DNA of 46,906 nt. Origin: Gemmatimonadota bacterium. Lineage in GTDB: Bacteria; Gemmatimonadota; Gemmatimonadetes; Longimicrobiales; Gaopeijiaceae. Below, in pieces: positions 26,052 through 34,323 of the stretch (positions within the stretch are counted from its first letter, which is position 1; every line of letters starts with the position of its first letter). The notes below the pieces were generated by a model. It had not been told where the DNA came from, did not search any database, and worked only from the letters and a program-made list of their open reading frames with translations. The DNA lies in assembly GCA_022340865.1 (NCBI GenBank), contig JAJDNC010000002.1, positions 1 through 46,906 on the forward strand, written 5' to 3'. The translations under genes and the position numbers were made by a program.

Positions 26052-26150
26052 GGATCGGATCTCCACGCGAAGGTTGACGGTCACGGCGTCAGCGGTCGGC
26101 GCGCTCCCCTACCCTTCCAAGGTCGGGATCGGCGTCGCCGCAGGCAATTA

Positions 26151-26483
26151 TCATGCGCCGGGGGGCTTCTCCCCGGGTTGTGGCGGATCCTCCGGGGGCG
26201 TCTCGGCAGCGCCCGCCGCCGGACCCGTCGGAAGGCGCGGCTCGTCCCTCCTGCCGGACACGAGCTTCTCCGTGAAGTCCTGGCGCTCCTCGAGGAGGCG
26301 CACCCGTTCCTCCAGCGCCTCGATGCGCTCCCGGCCCGCATCGCCGACCGCACGGTGCAGATCCCGGTCCCGATCGCTGGAGCGGCTCCGGGCGAACTCC
26401 CCGGCCGCCCTCGCGATGGGCTTGATCACGATCGCGATGGCCACCGCGAGGATGAGGATGTCGAAGGGACCGTACATGAACAT
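26151..26483 (-). CDS. Small membrane protein with coiled coil (paralogue B)
   Basis: This is a 110-aa protein with a membrane helix at about 5-24 (FDILILAVAIAIVIKPI), a charged linker, a coiled coil (IEALEERVRLLEERQDFTEKL) and a Pro/Gly-rich tail. The ERQDFTEKL block mirrors DRQDFTERL of the neighbouring small protein, indicating a tandem duplication that has since diverged. The ATG has a modest GGAAG upstream. It is oriented with and likely cotranscribed with paralogue A and the AIM24 gene. Function unknown. Confidence 0.75.
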   Translation of the reverse strand: MFMYGPFDILILAVAIAIVIKPIARAAGEFARSRSSDRDRDLHRAVGDAGRERIEALEERVRLLEERQDFTEKLVSGRRDEPRLPTGPAAGAAETPPEDPPQPGEKPPGA

Positions 26484-26682
26484 GGCTTCCGTCCGGCGGG
26501 AGAAGGAGCGACGTCCCGGTGCACTCTACGGAACCGAGGCATCGGAAGTTCAATCCGCGAGGCGATCCGCGTCCAGCCCGAGGAAGCCCACCCCCCAGGA
26601 CGGACACGCGGGAGCCCGCGACGGTCCACCCGCGACCGCCGGGGAGCTCCGTGTCCGCGCGATATCCGTTGGAGGTCCGGAG

Positions 26683-27819
26683 CTACTCCAGGACGTGGAT
26701 GCGCCGCTCGGCGCACATGTCCTTGAGGATCTGCGGCCACACCGTCACCGACACCTCTCCCAGGTGCGCCTTCTTCAGGAGCGCCATGTACGTGCGCGCC
26801 TGGCCGATGCCGCCGCCGATGCTCAAGGGCAGCTCGCCACTCACGATGCCCTGGTGGTAGGGGTACTTGAGGAAGTCGAGCTGGCCGGACATCTCCAGCT
26901 GCCTCTTCAGGGATTCGCCGTCCACGCGGATCCCCATGGAGCTGAGCTCGTGACGCCGGCGGGTGACGGGGTTCCACACCAGGATGTCGCCGTTGAGCCC
27001 GTGCATGGGCCGGCCGTCCTTCGACACCGTCTCGGTGACCCAGTCGTCGTAGTCGGCGGCGCGCATCTCGTGGGGATAGCCGTCGGCCAGCGGCCAGCCG
27101 ATCCCGTAGATGAAGATCCCCGGATACTCCTGGAGGATCGCCGTCTCACGCTGCTTGCGCGGCATGTCCGGGAAGCGCTCGAGGATCTCCTCGGCGTGCA
27201 GGAAGGTGAGCTCGTCGGGGAGGTCCGGGTACTTCTTCGTGCGCAGCTTTGGGAAGAGCTCGATCACGTGGGTCTCGGCGCCCTTGATCACCTTCCAGAG
27301 CTTCTTCACCACGTCGGTGAGGAAGTCGAGGTTTCGTTCCTTGGCGGTGATGACCCGCTCCCAGTCCCACTGGTCCACGTACGCGCTGTGGTCGTGGTCG
27401 AGGAAGTAGTCCTTCCGCACGGCTCTCATGTCGGTGACGATGCCCTGGCCGGGTTTCATGCCGAACTGCTTGAGCGCCATGCGCTTCCACTTGGTGGCCG
27501 CCTGCACCACCTGCGCGTCGATGGGGTGCTTGTTGTGGTCGTTGTTGATGTGGAACTCGATGGGGGTGCGCGAGCCGTCCCGGTCCAGGAAGTCGTTCAC
27601 CCCGCTCTCGCGGTCCACGATGAGCGGCACCGTGACCCGCAGGAGACCCAGCTCACGGCCGAGGCCCGCCTCGATGTAGTCCTTCGCCGCGAACAGAGCC
27701 TCCTGGGTCTCCCGGGGGTCCAGCAGCGAGGTGTAGTCCGTGGGCAGGACCTTCTCGAGGTCCGCATAGTCGCCGATGCCCGGACCGGCGAGGTCCGCTT
27801 TCTTGTCCAGCTCTGGCAT
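26683..27819 (-). CDS. asnA: Aspartate-ammonia ligase AsnA
   Basis: This is the ammonia-dependent asparagine synthetase, with a class II aminoacyl-tRNA synthetase-like fold, converting aspartate, ATP and ammonia to asparagine. Conserved segments include VTVPLIVDRESGVNDFLDRDGSRTPIEF (partial core), GIVTDMRAVRKD, DHDHSAYVDQWDWE and the C-terminal GIVSGELPLSIGGGIGQAR with the Gly-rich ATP motif. The 378-aa length exceeds the roughly 330 aa of the E. coli enzyme. The start at 27819 follows AAAGGACGG. It stands alone between terminator-like structure and the small membrane genes. Confidence 0.93.
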   Translation of the reverse strand: MPELDKKADLAGPGIGDYADLEKVLPTDYTSLLDPRETQEALFAAKDYIEAGLGRELGLLRVTVPLIVDRESGVNDFLDRDGSRTPIEFHINNDHNKHPIDAQVVQAATKWKRMALKQFGMKPGQGIVTDMRAVRKDYFLDHDHSAYVDQWDWERVITAKERNLDFLTDVVKKLWKVIKGAETHVIELFPKLRTKKYPDLPDELTFLHAEEILERFPDMPRKQRETAILQEYPGIFIYGIGWPLADGYPHEMRAADYDDWVTETVSKDGRPMHGLNGDILVWNPVTRRRHELSSMGIRVDGESLKRQLEMSGQLDFLKYPYHQGIVSGELPLSIGGGIGQARTYMALLKKAHLGEVSVTVWPQILKDMCAERRIHVLE

Positions 27820-27943
27820 GGAATCCCGTCCTTTCGCCACAGGTAGGTGCGAGCCCCATCCCGAGACTTCACGACGACGGCACGAGGCCCCGGCGCGCGG
27901 GCGGGCAGGACGGAGAGGCGGTCCCGCGCAGATGCCTTGCACG

Positions 27944-27987
27944 GTGTCTCCGGGTTTCGTCGCGTGCTGCCGCGACCCGGGAGACAC
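27944..27987 (-). terminator. Long hairpin downstream of the S9 peptidase gene
   Basis: Outer arms GTGTCTCC (27944-27951) and GGAGACAC (27980-27987) enclose an inner stem GTCGCG/CGCGAC with a six-base loop. The hairpin lies in the 270-bp gap between the S9 peptidase gene and asnA, both on the minus strand. There is no T-tract, so it is probably an intrinsic-like terminator or a leader structure of asnA. Confidence 0.45.
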
Positions 27988-28089
27988 GCCACTAGAGGAT
28001 GGCGGCGGCGGGACCGGGGTTCAAGGGGGACGGTGCCGGCCACCACGACGGCCTTTCCGGCCGCCACGGCGCCTGCCACTCTCGCGGCG

Positions 28090-30267
28090 TCAGCGATCCT
28101 TCCCGCCCGGCGCTCCTCCGAAGTGCTTGTCGAAGAACGCCACCGTTGCGGAGTCCGCCTTCATCCAGCTCGCATGCCGGAGGAAGTCGTGGATCTCGTC
28201 GGGGATCACCATCTCCTGGAAGGGCACTCCGTGGGCCCTCAGGCGCTGCACCAGGTCCACCGTCTGGTGGAAGCGCACGTTGCGGTCGTCGTCCCCCTGG
28301 ATGAGGAGCACCGGGGAGCGCCAACTGTCCACCCAGGCCACCGGGGAGGACTTCCAGGCGATGTCCGCGCGCCGCTGGAGCTCCGCCGGGGAGACCTCGT
28401 AGCGCCACTCACCCTCGCCCAGGCGACCGCCGGCGTCGCTGGTCCAGTCGTGCACCCCATGCATGTCCACCCCCGCGGCGAAGAGGTCGGAGTCGCGGCC
28501 GAGGCCGAGCGCGGTGAGGTAACCGCCGTACGAGCCGCCCCAGAGGCCGATGCGCGAGGCGTCCACCTGCGGCAGCGCCGCCAGGTACTCCCCCGCCGCC
28601 TTGATGTCGCGGTACTCCGACGCGCCCCTCATGCCGGCGTCGTCGGGATGGTGGAAGTCGTGGCCGTAACCGATCCCCAGCCGGTAGTTCACCGAGAGCA
28701 CGACGTACCCGCGGCTGGCCATGAACTGGTTGACGGCGTAGGCGTTCGAGTAGTAGTACGAGTAGTGCCAGCCCAGGAGCATCTGCCGGGGCGGCCCCCC
28801 GTGGACGAAGATCACCGCGGGCCGCTTGCCTCCTCGCACGAGCCCCGCCCCGGCTCCCGCCCGCGGCTCGAAGACGTCCGCGTGGACCTCCACGCCGTCC
28901 GCCGCATGGAAGGTCACGGCCGTGGGCACCACCAGCGCGTCGGTGGGGAAGTCCGCCGGCACCCGGTCCTGCCCGAGGGTGATCTCCCGCCCACCGCCGT
29001 TGGCCGGACGCACGTGCGGGAGGGGAGGCCGGCGCGCACCTCCGCCCAGGTACGCCAGCCAGGCGCCGTCGGCGGTCACCACCGGAGTCCATTCGATGCC
29101 TGTCCCCGGGGTGACGTCCTGGAATCCCGCACCGTCCACGCCTACGCGGAAGATGTGGCGGCGCTCGATGTCGTGGGCGCCGTCTCCCATGTTGCCGGCC
29201 CAGGTGAGGTAGCGGCCGTCCGGGGACATGGAGATGTACTCGGCCATGCCGTCGTGGGGCGTGAGGAGCTTCGCCTCCCCTCCGGCCACGGGCACCGAGT
29301 ACAGGTGCGCCCAGCCGTCCATGTCGGCCAGGAAGGTGAGTCGGTCCCCGGCGCCCCAGTGCAGGTTGGCCCGCCCCTGCGTGGTGGGATACGAGCCGCG
29401 CAACGTGTTGGGGCTCCGCCAGACCACCCTTCCCTGCCCCGTGTGGCTGTCCGCCACATGGATCTCCCAGGGGCGGGGCGTCTGCGTTAGCCACGGATCC
29501 GGTGCGCCGCCAGCTCCGGGGAGCCGCACGAACGCGATCCGGGCGCCGTCGGGGGACCACACGGGCATGAAGTCCCGTTCCGTGGACGGGTTCAGGTAGA
29601 GCAGGTCGTGCAGCGAGTCGGTGTAGATGCCGATGAACGAGTGGTCGCCCCTGGCGCTCACGAAGGCGAGCCTGTGGCCGTCCGGCGCCCAGGTGGGATC
29701 CTGGTTGCGTCCCTTGTCGAAGAAGAGCCGCGCGGCGCCGGAGCCGTCCAGCCCCACCGTCCAGATCTCGCCCCCCCGCACGAAGGCCACCAGGCCGGTG
29801 GACGACACCGCCGGACCGTCACCGTCGGCCAGGAGCTTCGGCTCGCCCCCCGCGAAGGGCACCGCGAAGATCTGGATCTTGCGCTGCAGCACGGTCCCCA
29901 TGGGATCGGGCTCCAGCTCACCCTTCCAATTGGAGCCGTGGTCGCCCCCACGCACGTAGACCACCGTCCCGCCGTCCGGCGAGAAGTGGAGCTGCGTGAG
30001 CTCCTGGCCGTCGTCCTCGGTGTAGTCGGTGAGCCGGCGCGCCTTCCAGCCGGGGGCCTCGGCCCCGTAGACGTTGCGCACACCCTTCTCGTCGAACACC
30101 CAGGCGATGCGGGCGCCGGTCGGGGCGGCCACGAGCTCCGTGGGATACGGATAGCTGTGGACCTGCGCCAGGGTGAACGGCGCCTGAGCACCCACTGATG
30201 CGGGCGCCGCGAGGGCGGCGGCGAGGGCGGCGATGGCAAGGCTGAGGCGGGCGGCGGGCCGTGGCAT
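28090..30267 (-). CDS. Secreted prolyl oligopeptidase-family (S9) peptidase
   Basis: This is a 725-aa exported serine peptidase of the DPP-IV/acylaminoacyl-peptidase type. A signal peptide (PAARLSLAIAALAAALAAPASVGAQ) is followed by a beta-propeller domain with PDG-type repeats such as HFSPDGGTVVYVRGG, WSPDGARIAFVRL and MSPDGRYLTWAG. The C-terminal alpha/beta-hydrolase domain has FVHGGPP, the nucleophile in GLWGGSYGGYLTALG, the acid in IQGDDDRNVRF and the histidine in IPDEIHDFLRH. All triad members are present. The start at 30267 has AGGAG upstream and places the signal peptide at the N-terminus. It probably degrades oligopeptides in the periplasm. Confidence 0.93.
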   Translation of the reverse strand: MPRPAARLSLAIAALAAALAAPASVGAQAPFTLAQVHSYPYPTELVAAPTGARIAWVFDEKGVRNVYGAEAPGWKARRLTDYTEDDGQELTQLHFSPDGGTVVYVRGGDHGSNWKGELEPDPMGTVLQRKIQIFAVPFAGGEPKLLADGDGPAVSSTGLVAFVRGGEIWTVGLDGSGAARLFFDKGRNQDPTWAPDGHRLAFVSARGDHSFIGIYTDSLHDLLYLNPSTERDFMPVWSPDGARIAFVRLPGAGGAPDPWLTQTPRPWEIHVADSHTGQGRVVWRSPNTLRGSYPTTQGRANLHWGAGDRLTFLADMDGWAHLYSVPVAGGEAKLLTPHDGMAEYISMSPDGRYLTWAGNMGDGAHDIERRHIFRVGVDGAGFQDVTPGTGIEWTPVVTADGAWLAYLGGGARRPPLPHVRPANGGGREITLGQDRVPADFPTDALVVPTAVTFHAADGVEVHADVFEPRAGAGAGLVRGGKRPAVIFVHGGPPRQMLLGWHYSYYYSNAYAVNQFMASRGYVVLSVNYRLGIGYGHDFHHPDDAGMRGASEYRDIKAAGEYLAALPQVDASRIGLWGGSYGGYLTALGLGRDSDLFAAGVDMHGVHDWTSDAGGRLGEGEWRYEVSPAELQRRADIAWKSSPVAWVDSWRSPVLLIQGDDDRNVRFHQTVDLVQRLRAHGVPFQEMVIPDEIHDFLRHASWMKADSATVAFFDKHFGGAPGGKDR

Positions 30268-30433
30268 TGGTGCGTGCTCCTGTGGGGATGTGCGCGCCAA
30301 TATGCGGGGGAGGCCCGGGGCGGGCCACCCGAGCCGGAGCCGCGGGACGTCCGGATGCGGCGCACGATCCGCATGACGGCCGGCGCCGGGTCCGCCATCG
30401 CTCCGGGAGGGATTTCGTCCCGCCCGCTGCGGC

Positions 30434-31087
30434 CTACCGGACCGCGCTCTGCCCCGGGACGGCGAAGTCCACGCCGTCCGCCTTCAGCCGCTGCTCGAGG
30501 CGCATCAAGCCCCGGTGGAGACACACCTTCACGGTGCCCTCCGCCCTGTGGATCGCCTGAGCGGTCTCCGCGGTGGACAGCCCGCCCACGACACGGAGCA
30601 GCACTACCCGTGCCTGAAGCTCCGGCAACGCCGCGATCTCGCTCCGCAGCAACCACCTGAGCTGCTCCGCTTCCAGCGTGGCGGGGCTCTCCTGCACGGA
30701 GTCCATCCCACCCGACGGCGACCAGCGGGACATCAAGCGCCGCCTGCGCGCGGCGGTGCGCTCCCGGGTGCGGGCCACGTTGAAGAGGATGCGGTGGAGC
30801 CAGGGACCGACGTCGTCACCGTCCGGCACCTCCTTCTGGCGCAACGCCACCATCCAGACCTCCTGCAGGAGGTCCTCACCCTCGTCGGGGCTGACGCACA
30901 GCGTGCGTGCCACGGGCAGGAGCTTCGGCGCGAACTCGCCGATCCAGGCAGAGAGGCGAGCCACGGCGGGACTTCTTGGAAGCGGATGATCCGGGGACGG
31001 CCGACGCGGTCGGGCGTCGCTACGTCCGTCGGGCGAGGCCTTATCGCTTCGCGGATCGCACTGTGCCGTGGGAGCCCAACCGGCCAT
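30434..31087 (-). CDS. ECF-type RNA polymerase sigma factor
   Basis: This is a 217-aa sigma-70-family factor with regions 2 and 4 only. Region 2 includes ARTLCVSPDEGEDLLQEVWMVALRQ and PWLHRILFNVARTRERTAARRRR. Region 4 is SEIAALPELQARVVLLRVVGGLSTAETAQAIHRAEGTVKVCLHRGLMRLEQ. The first 45 residues after the start are a low-complexity leader. The start at 31087 follows AAAGGGACAGG. No anti-sigma factor gene is adjacent, so its control is not evident from context. Confidence 0.9.
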   Translation of the reverse strand: MAGWAPTAQCDPRSDKASPDGRSDARPRRPSPDHPLPRSPAVARLSAWIGEFAPKLLPVARTLCVSPDEGEDLLQEVWMVALRQKEVPDGDDVGPWLHRILFNVARTRERTAARRRRLMSRWSPSGGMDSVQESPATLEAEQLRWLLRSEIAALPELQARVVLLRVVGGLSTAETAQAIHRAEGTVKVCLHRGLMRLEQRLKADGVDFAVPGQSAVR

Positions 31088-31434
31088 GCCTGTCCCTTTC
31101 GCGCGCGGGATTCCTTCGGGCAGGTGCGTCGTGCGCGTCCGTCGACGCGCCGCCTCGTATACGTGACGGGTCACTCTTTCTTACAGCGGCCGCTCACCTA
31201 TTGTAAACCGATTCGCCCCTTCGCGGCATTTCTCGATTGAGGTACGCGCGGGCAGGTGCCTGTTGAGCGGATCGTAGAGGGGGGCACCCCGCGACCCAAA
31301 CCCGAAAGGGACTGCCCGCACCTCCCGTCAAAGCGCGTGGAGGAGCTCTCCCATCCCTTCTGTGGTTCCGCCGCCGTAGGTCGAGCGTCGAGGCACGACG
31401 GCACCCAGCGGCCGTAGCGTGAGGGAGGAGCACC
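31088..31434. promoter_or_regulatory. Divergent promoter region of the ECF sigma and secreted protein genes
   Basis: This is a 347-bp non-coding gap. On the minus strand TTTACA and TAAGAA, separated by 18 bp (about 31173-31202), form a possible promoter for the sigma factor gene. The plus-strand half holds the leader of the secreted protein gene, with GGAGGAG before its ATG. No gene or repeat is supported. Confidence 0.35.
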
Positions 31435-32115
31435 ATGGCCCGTTCGTGGCTGAGGGTCCTCTGCCCACTGTCGTTCATTCTCTTCGTGGCTCATCCCGTC
31501 CTCGGCCAGAGCGCGGGGACGCCCAGGATGCGAGTCGGCGTATCCGCGGGAGCGGATGCCCTTCCCGTCTCCGTTCGCGACGCCTGTGGATCCGCCGTCG
31601 CTCTGGAGGGAGGATCAGTGCTCTCCGTGCGGGTCAGCGCGCGCTTGCTGGGTCCCGTGGGATTGGAGGCGCGCGCCGGCGTTCACAGCGGCAAGGGGGG
31701 CGTGTGTGTGCATCAGAACCAGGCCGACGGGGGATTGCCGACCAACCCCCCGCTCACGCTGGTCTCGCAATACTCCACGGCCGCCCCGAAGCCCTACCGC
31801 TCCCTGGACGTCAAGCTGCGATTGAACCTCGACGACGCCGGTCATGAGGTCATCACGGTCGGCCCGGGAATTCTCGCGGGCGGCCCGTTCTACTGGTCCG
31901 GAGCGGCGAGGTACCTGTGGGGCCGGACCGCACGATACGGGCTCGAGATGGATGTCATGGCGATCCGCGTGCCCTGGACGACGCAGACGATCGAGGTCTA
32001 TCAGAATCCCAACGACCCCGGGCAGCTGTTGTTCGGCGCCCCGCGGCTCGAGCCGTTCGAGCGCTGGCAGCTGGGCTTCGCCGTGAGCGCGGTTCTGGAG
32101 CTGCCCATCCCCTGA
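31435..32115 (+). CDS. Secreted protein, probable outer-membrane barrel
   Basis: This is a 226-aa protein with a clear signal peptide (MARSWLRVLCPLSFILFVAHPVLGQ). The mature part shows alternating hydrophobic strands and Gly-rich turns (VGVSAGADALP, VGPGILAGGPFYWSGAARYLWG, WQLGFAVSAVLELPIP), as in small porin-like outer-membrane proteins. Two cysteines in the mature part (near DACGSAV and GVCVHQN) could pair. The ATG follows GGAGGAGCACC, a strong ribosome-binding site. No named family was recognised. Confidence 0.65.
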   Translation: MARSWLRVLCPLSFILFVAHPVLGQSAGTPRMRVGVSAGADALPVSVRDACGSAVALEGGSVLSVRVSARLLGPVGLEARAGVHSGKGGVCVHQNQADGGLPTNPPLTLVSQYSTAAPKPYRSLDVKLRLNLDDAGHEVITVGPGILAGGPFYWSGAARYLWGRTARYGLEMDVMAIRVPWTTQTIEVYQNPNDPGQLLFGAPRLEPFERWQLGFAVSAVLELPIP

Positions 32116-32119
32116 ACGC

Positions 32120-32153
32120 GGGGACGGGCGTGCCGTTCCCCGGTTCCGTCCCC
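32120..32153. terminator. Bidirectional hairpin between convergent genes
   Basis: GGGGACGG (32120-32127) and CCGTCCCC (32146-32153) form an 8-bp perfect stem filling the 40-bp gap between the secreted protein gene and the convergent cytochrome c gene at the end of the act operon. Confidence 0.5.
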
Positions 32154-32155
32154 CT

Positions 32156-33070
32156 TCAGTGCCTCCCGGCGCCGGCCTCGTCATGCCCGGGACGAGGCGT
32201 CACGGCGACGAGCTCGTCGTGGAACGCCTTCCACTGTGCCCCGTTCAGCGTGGCCACCGCCGCCCGGAATCCGTTGCGGGGCGTGTCGGCCATGGCCGCA
32301 CGGGCGAAGACGTCGAGGTCGTCCCGCCAGTCGGGCAGCTCCGAGAGCACCTCCGCGGCCCGCACGGGGTCGGCTACCAGCCTCCGGCAGAGCGTGGCCC
32401 CGACGCTGGTGTCGGACGCCGGTGGCATCTCCACGGGACGCGGGGCCGCGTACTCCGCCTCCTCGTGCTTCATCACCGTGGGAACGGCCACCTTGTTGGG
32501 CGCGTGCACGCCCTCGGACAGGTGATAGCGCGCGTCGAGGCTCGCGATCTCGGCCGCCGCATGGTCGTGGTGGTCGAACTTCCCGAGAGACTCGATGTAG
32601 TGCGCCAGGGCGAAGCGGTCCTCGGGCGAGAGCGTGCCGAACGCCCCCATCCCCGTCCCCTTCACGCCTTCGGTTATGGTGACGAAGATGTCGGCGAGGT
32701 TGTAGCCGCGGGTCCATCCCTTCGGGCTCGTGAAGTTCCGGGGAGGAGGCTTCAGCGCCACCGCCGCGGGACCGTCGCCCTTGCCGTTCGCGCCGTGACA
32801 CGCCGTGCAGGCGGCGAACAGCTGCTTGCCGTGAGCGAGGACCGCCGGGGTCGCTTTGAACATCTTGTCGAGGTCGAGGCCCGGGGTGCTCTTTCCCACC
32901 ACCGTGGCGAAGACCGTGGGGTCCGGGTACGCCTGCTTCGTGGCCTCCCGGTACGTCATCTTGTGGACGGTGTGTCCCTGCATGAGCCAGGCACCCACCA
33001 CCACCGCGAGGCCCAGCGCCACGACGGCAGCTCCAACCACGGCGACGATCTTCTTCGCATCCTCCGACAT
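32156..33070 (-). CDS. Membrane-anchored monoheme cytochrome c, last gene of the act operon
   Basis: This is a 304-aa protein with an N-terminal membrane anchor (about 8-31) and one heme c motif, CTACH, in FAACTACHGANGKGDGP. A methionine in GVKGTGMGAFG is the likely axial ligand. The C-terminal 130 residues are a separate segment without heme (DDLDVFARAAMADTPRNGFRAAV onward). The ATG at 33070 has GAGGGG upstream. An ATG at 33085 overlaps the actF stop as ATGA and is an alternative. Its position directly after actF suggests an electron carrier or extra subunit of alternative complex III. Confidence 0.85.
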   Translation of the reverse strand: MSEDAKKIVAVVGAAVVALGLAVVVGAWLMQGHTVHKMTYREATKQAYPDPTVFATVVGKSTPGLDLDKMFKATPAVLAHGKQLFAACTACHGANGKGDGPAAVALKPPPRNFTSPKGWTRGYNLADIFVTITEGVKGTGMGAFGTLSPEDRFALAHYIESLGKFDHHDHAAAEIASLDARYHLSEGVHAPNKVAVPTVMKHEEAEYAAPRPVEMPPASDTSVGATLCRRLVADPVRAAEVLSELPDWRDDLDVFARAAMADTPRNGFRAAVATLNGAQWKAFHDELVAVTPRPGHDEAGAGRH

Positions 33071-33081
33071 GCCCGATCCCC

Positions 33082-34323
33082 TCATCGCAGGTGGAAGTCC
33101 AGGCCGGCCGCGAGGAAGGGATCACCCGTCGGCATGTCCTCCCCCAGGCTCAGAGCGCGCCGGATCACCAGGAGCCCCGCCGCGACGAAGAAGGCGGCGA
33201 AGGACACCTCGGGCCAACCCAGGCGGATCCCCCCTCCCTGGATCGGCGAGATCAGCCAGAAGACGTCCACGAACTCCATGAAGATCACCCATATGGCGAC
33301 CCACTTCAGACGCGTCGGGCTCTTCTTGTCCGCCCTGGACATGAGGGCCAGGAAGGGCACGAAGAAGTGCCCGACGCCCAGCAGGACGAACACGAGCCCC
33401 ATGGGTCCGGAGGTGCGCTGGACGTACCAGAAGACCTCGGCCGGAAGGTCCGCGTACCACTGGAGCAGATACTGCGAGAACGCGATGTAGGCCCAGAAGA
33501 TGGTGAACCCGAAGAGCAGCCCGCCGAGGTTGTAGACGTGGTCCCCGGTGACCCCGGGCAGACGCCCGCGGCGCTGGAGGTGCATGACGGCCAGGAGCGT
33601 CGCAGCGATGGCGGTGGTGACAGCCCCCGCGAAGAGGTAGACGCCGAAGATGTCGCTGTACCACGACGCCTCCAGGGCGGAGACCCAGTCGAAGGCGAAG
33701 TCCGTGATGGTCAGGGCCAGGAGGATCATGAAGACCGGCGAGAAGCGCCGGAGCCTGACGGTGAGGGAGGGATCCTTCGTCACGTCCTGACGGACGGAGC
33801 CCCGGACCAGGACGACGTAGGAGAGCACCCAGAGGCCGAGACAGACCGCCAGCCGGATGATGAAGAACGGACGGTTGAGCCAGTGCTCCTTCAGCACCAG
33901 CGGCGTGATGGAGGCGGCGTCCGGCTGCGTCCACGAGAAGACCACGGGCAGGGAGAACAGCGCGATGGCGGCCACCGGCACCAGCCACGGGGTCAGTGCG
34001 GCGATGCGCTCGGCGGTACGACGCAGCGGAACGCTCCACCGGGCCCCGGTCATGTGCTGCAGGGCCACGAGGAAGAGCGCGCCCAGCGCCAGGCACACCA
34101 TGAAGACCAGCCACATGAGCCAGTTGACCCAGAAGCGCTGTGCTCCGGCCAGGAACCAGGCGGCGACGATGCCCGCGCCACCGAGCGCCACCAGAGCCCA
34201 CAAGGTCCGATGGACCGTCCACAGAGGCGGACGCACGTGGGGTTGGGCGACGCGCGGACGGCCTCCGGCGGGCTCGGCGAAGCGCGGTGGCAGGGCGCTC
34301 CTGACTCGGGAAGCCACGCTCAT
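33082..34323 (-). CDS. actF: Alternative complex III subunit ActF
   Basis: This is a 413-aa membrane protein with about ten hydrophobic segments, matching the ActF quinol:cytochrome c oxidoreductase subunit, a relative of ActC/NrfD. Recognisable parts are HRTLWALVALGG near the N-terminus, DFAFDWVSALEASWYSDIFGVYLFAGA, FGFTIFWAYIAFSQYLLQWYADLP and GHFFVPFLALMSR. It anchors the complex and contributes to the quinol side. The ATG overlaps the actDE stop (ATGA). Confidence 0.93.
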   Translation of the reverse strand: MSVASRVRSALPPRFAEPAGGRPRVAQPHVRPPLWTVHRTLWALVALGGAGIVAAWFLAGAQRFWVNWLMWLVFMVCLALGALFLVALQHMTGARWSVPLRRTAERIAALTPWLVPVAAIALFSLPVVFSWTQPDAASITPLVLKEHWLNRPFFIIRLAVCLGLWVLSYVVLVRGSVRQDVTKDPSLTVRLRRFSPVFMILLALTITDFAFDWVSALEASWYSDIFGVYLFAGAVTTAIAATLLAVMHLQRRGRLPGVTGDHVYNLGGLLFGFTIFWAYIAFSQYLLQWYADLPAEVFWYVQRTSGPMGLVFVLLGVGHFFVPFLALMSRADKKSPTRLKWVAIWVIFMEFVDVFWLISPIQGGGIRLGWPEVSFAAFFVAAGLLVIRRALSLGEDMPTGDPFLAAGLDFHLR

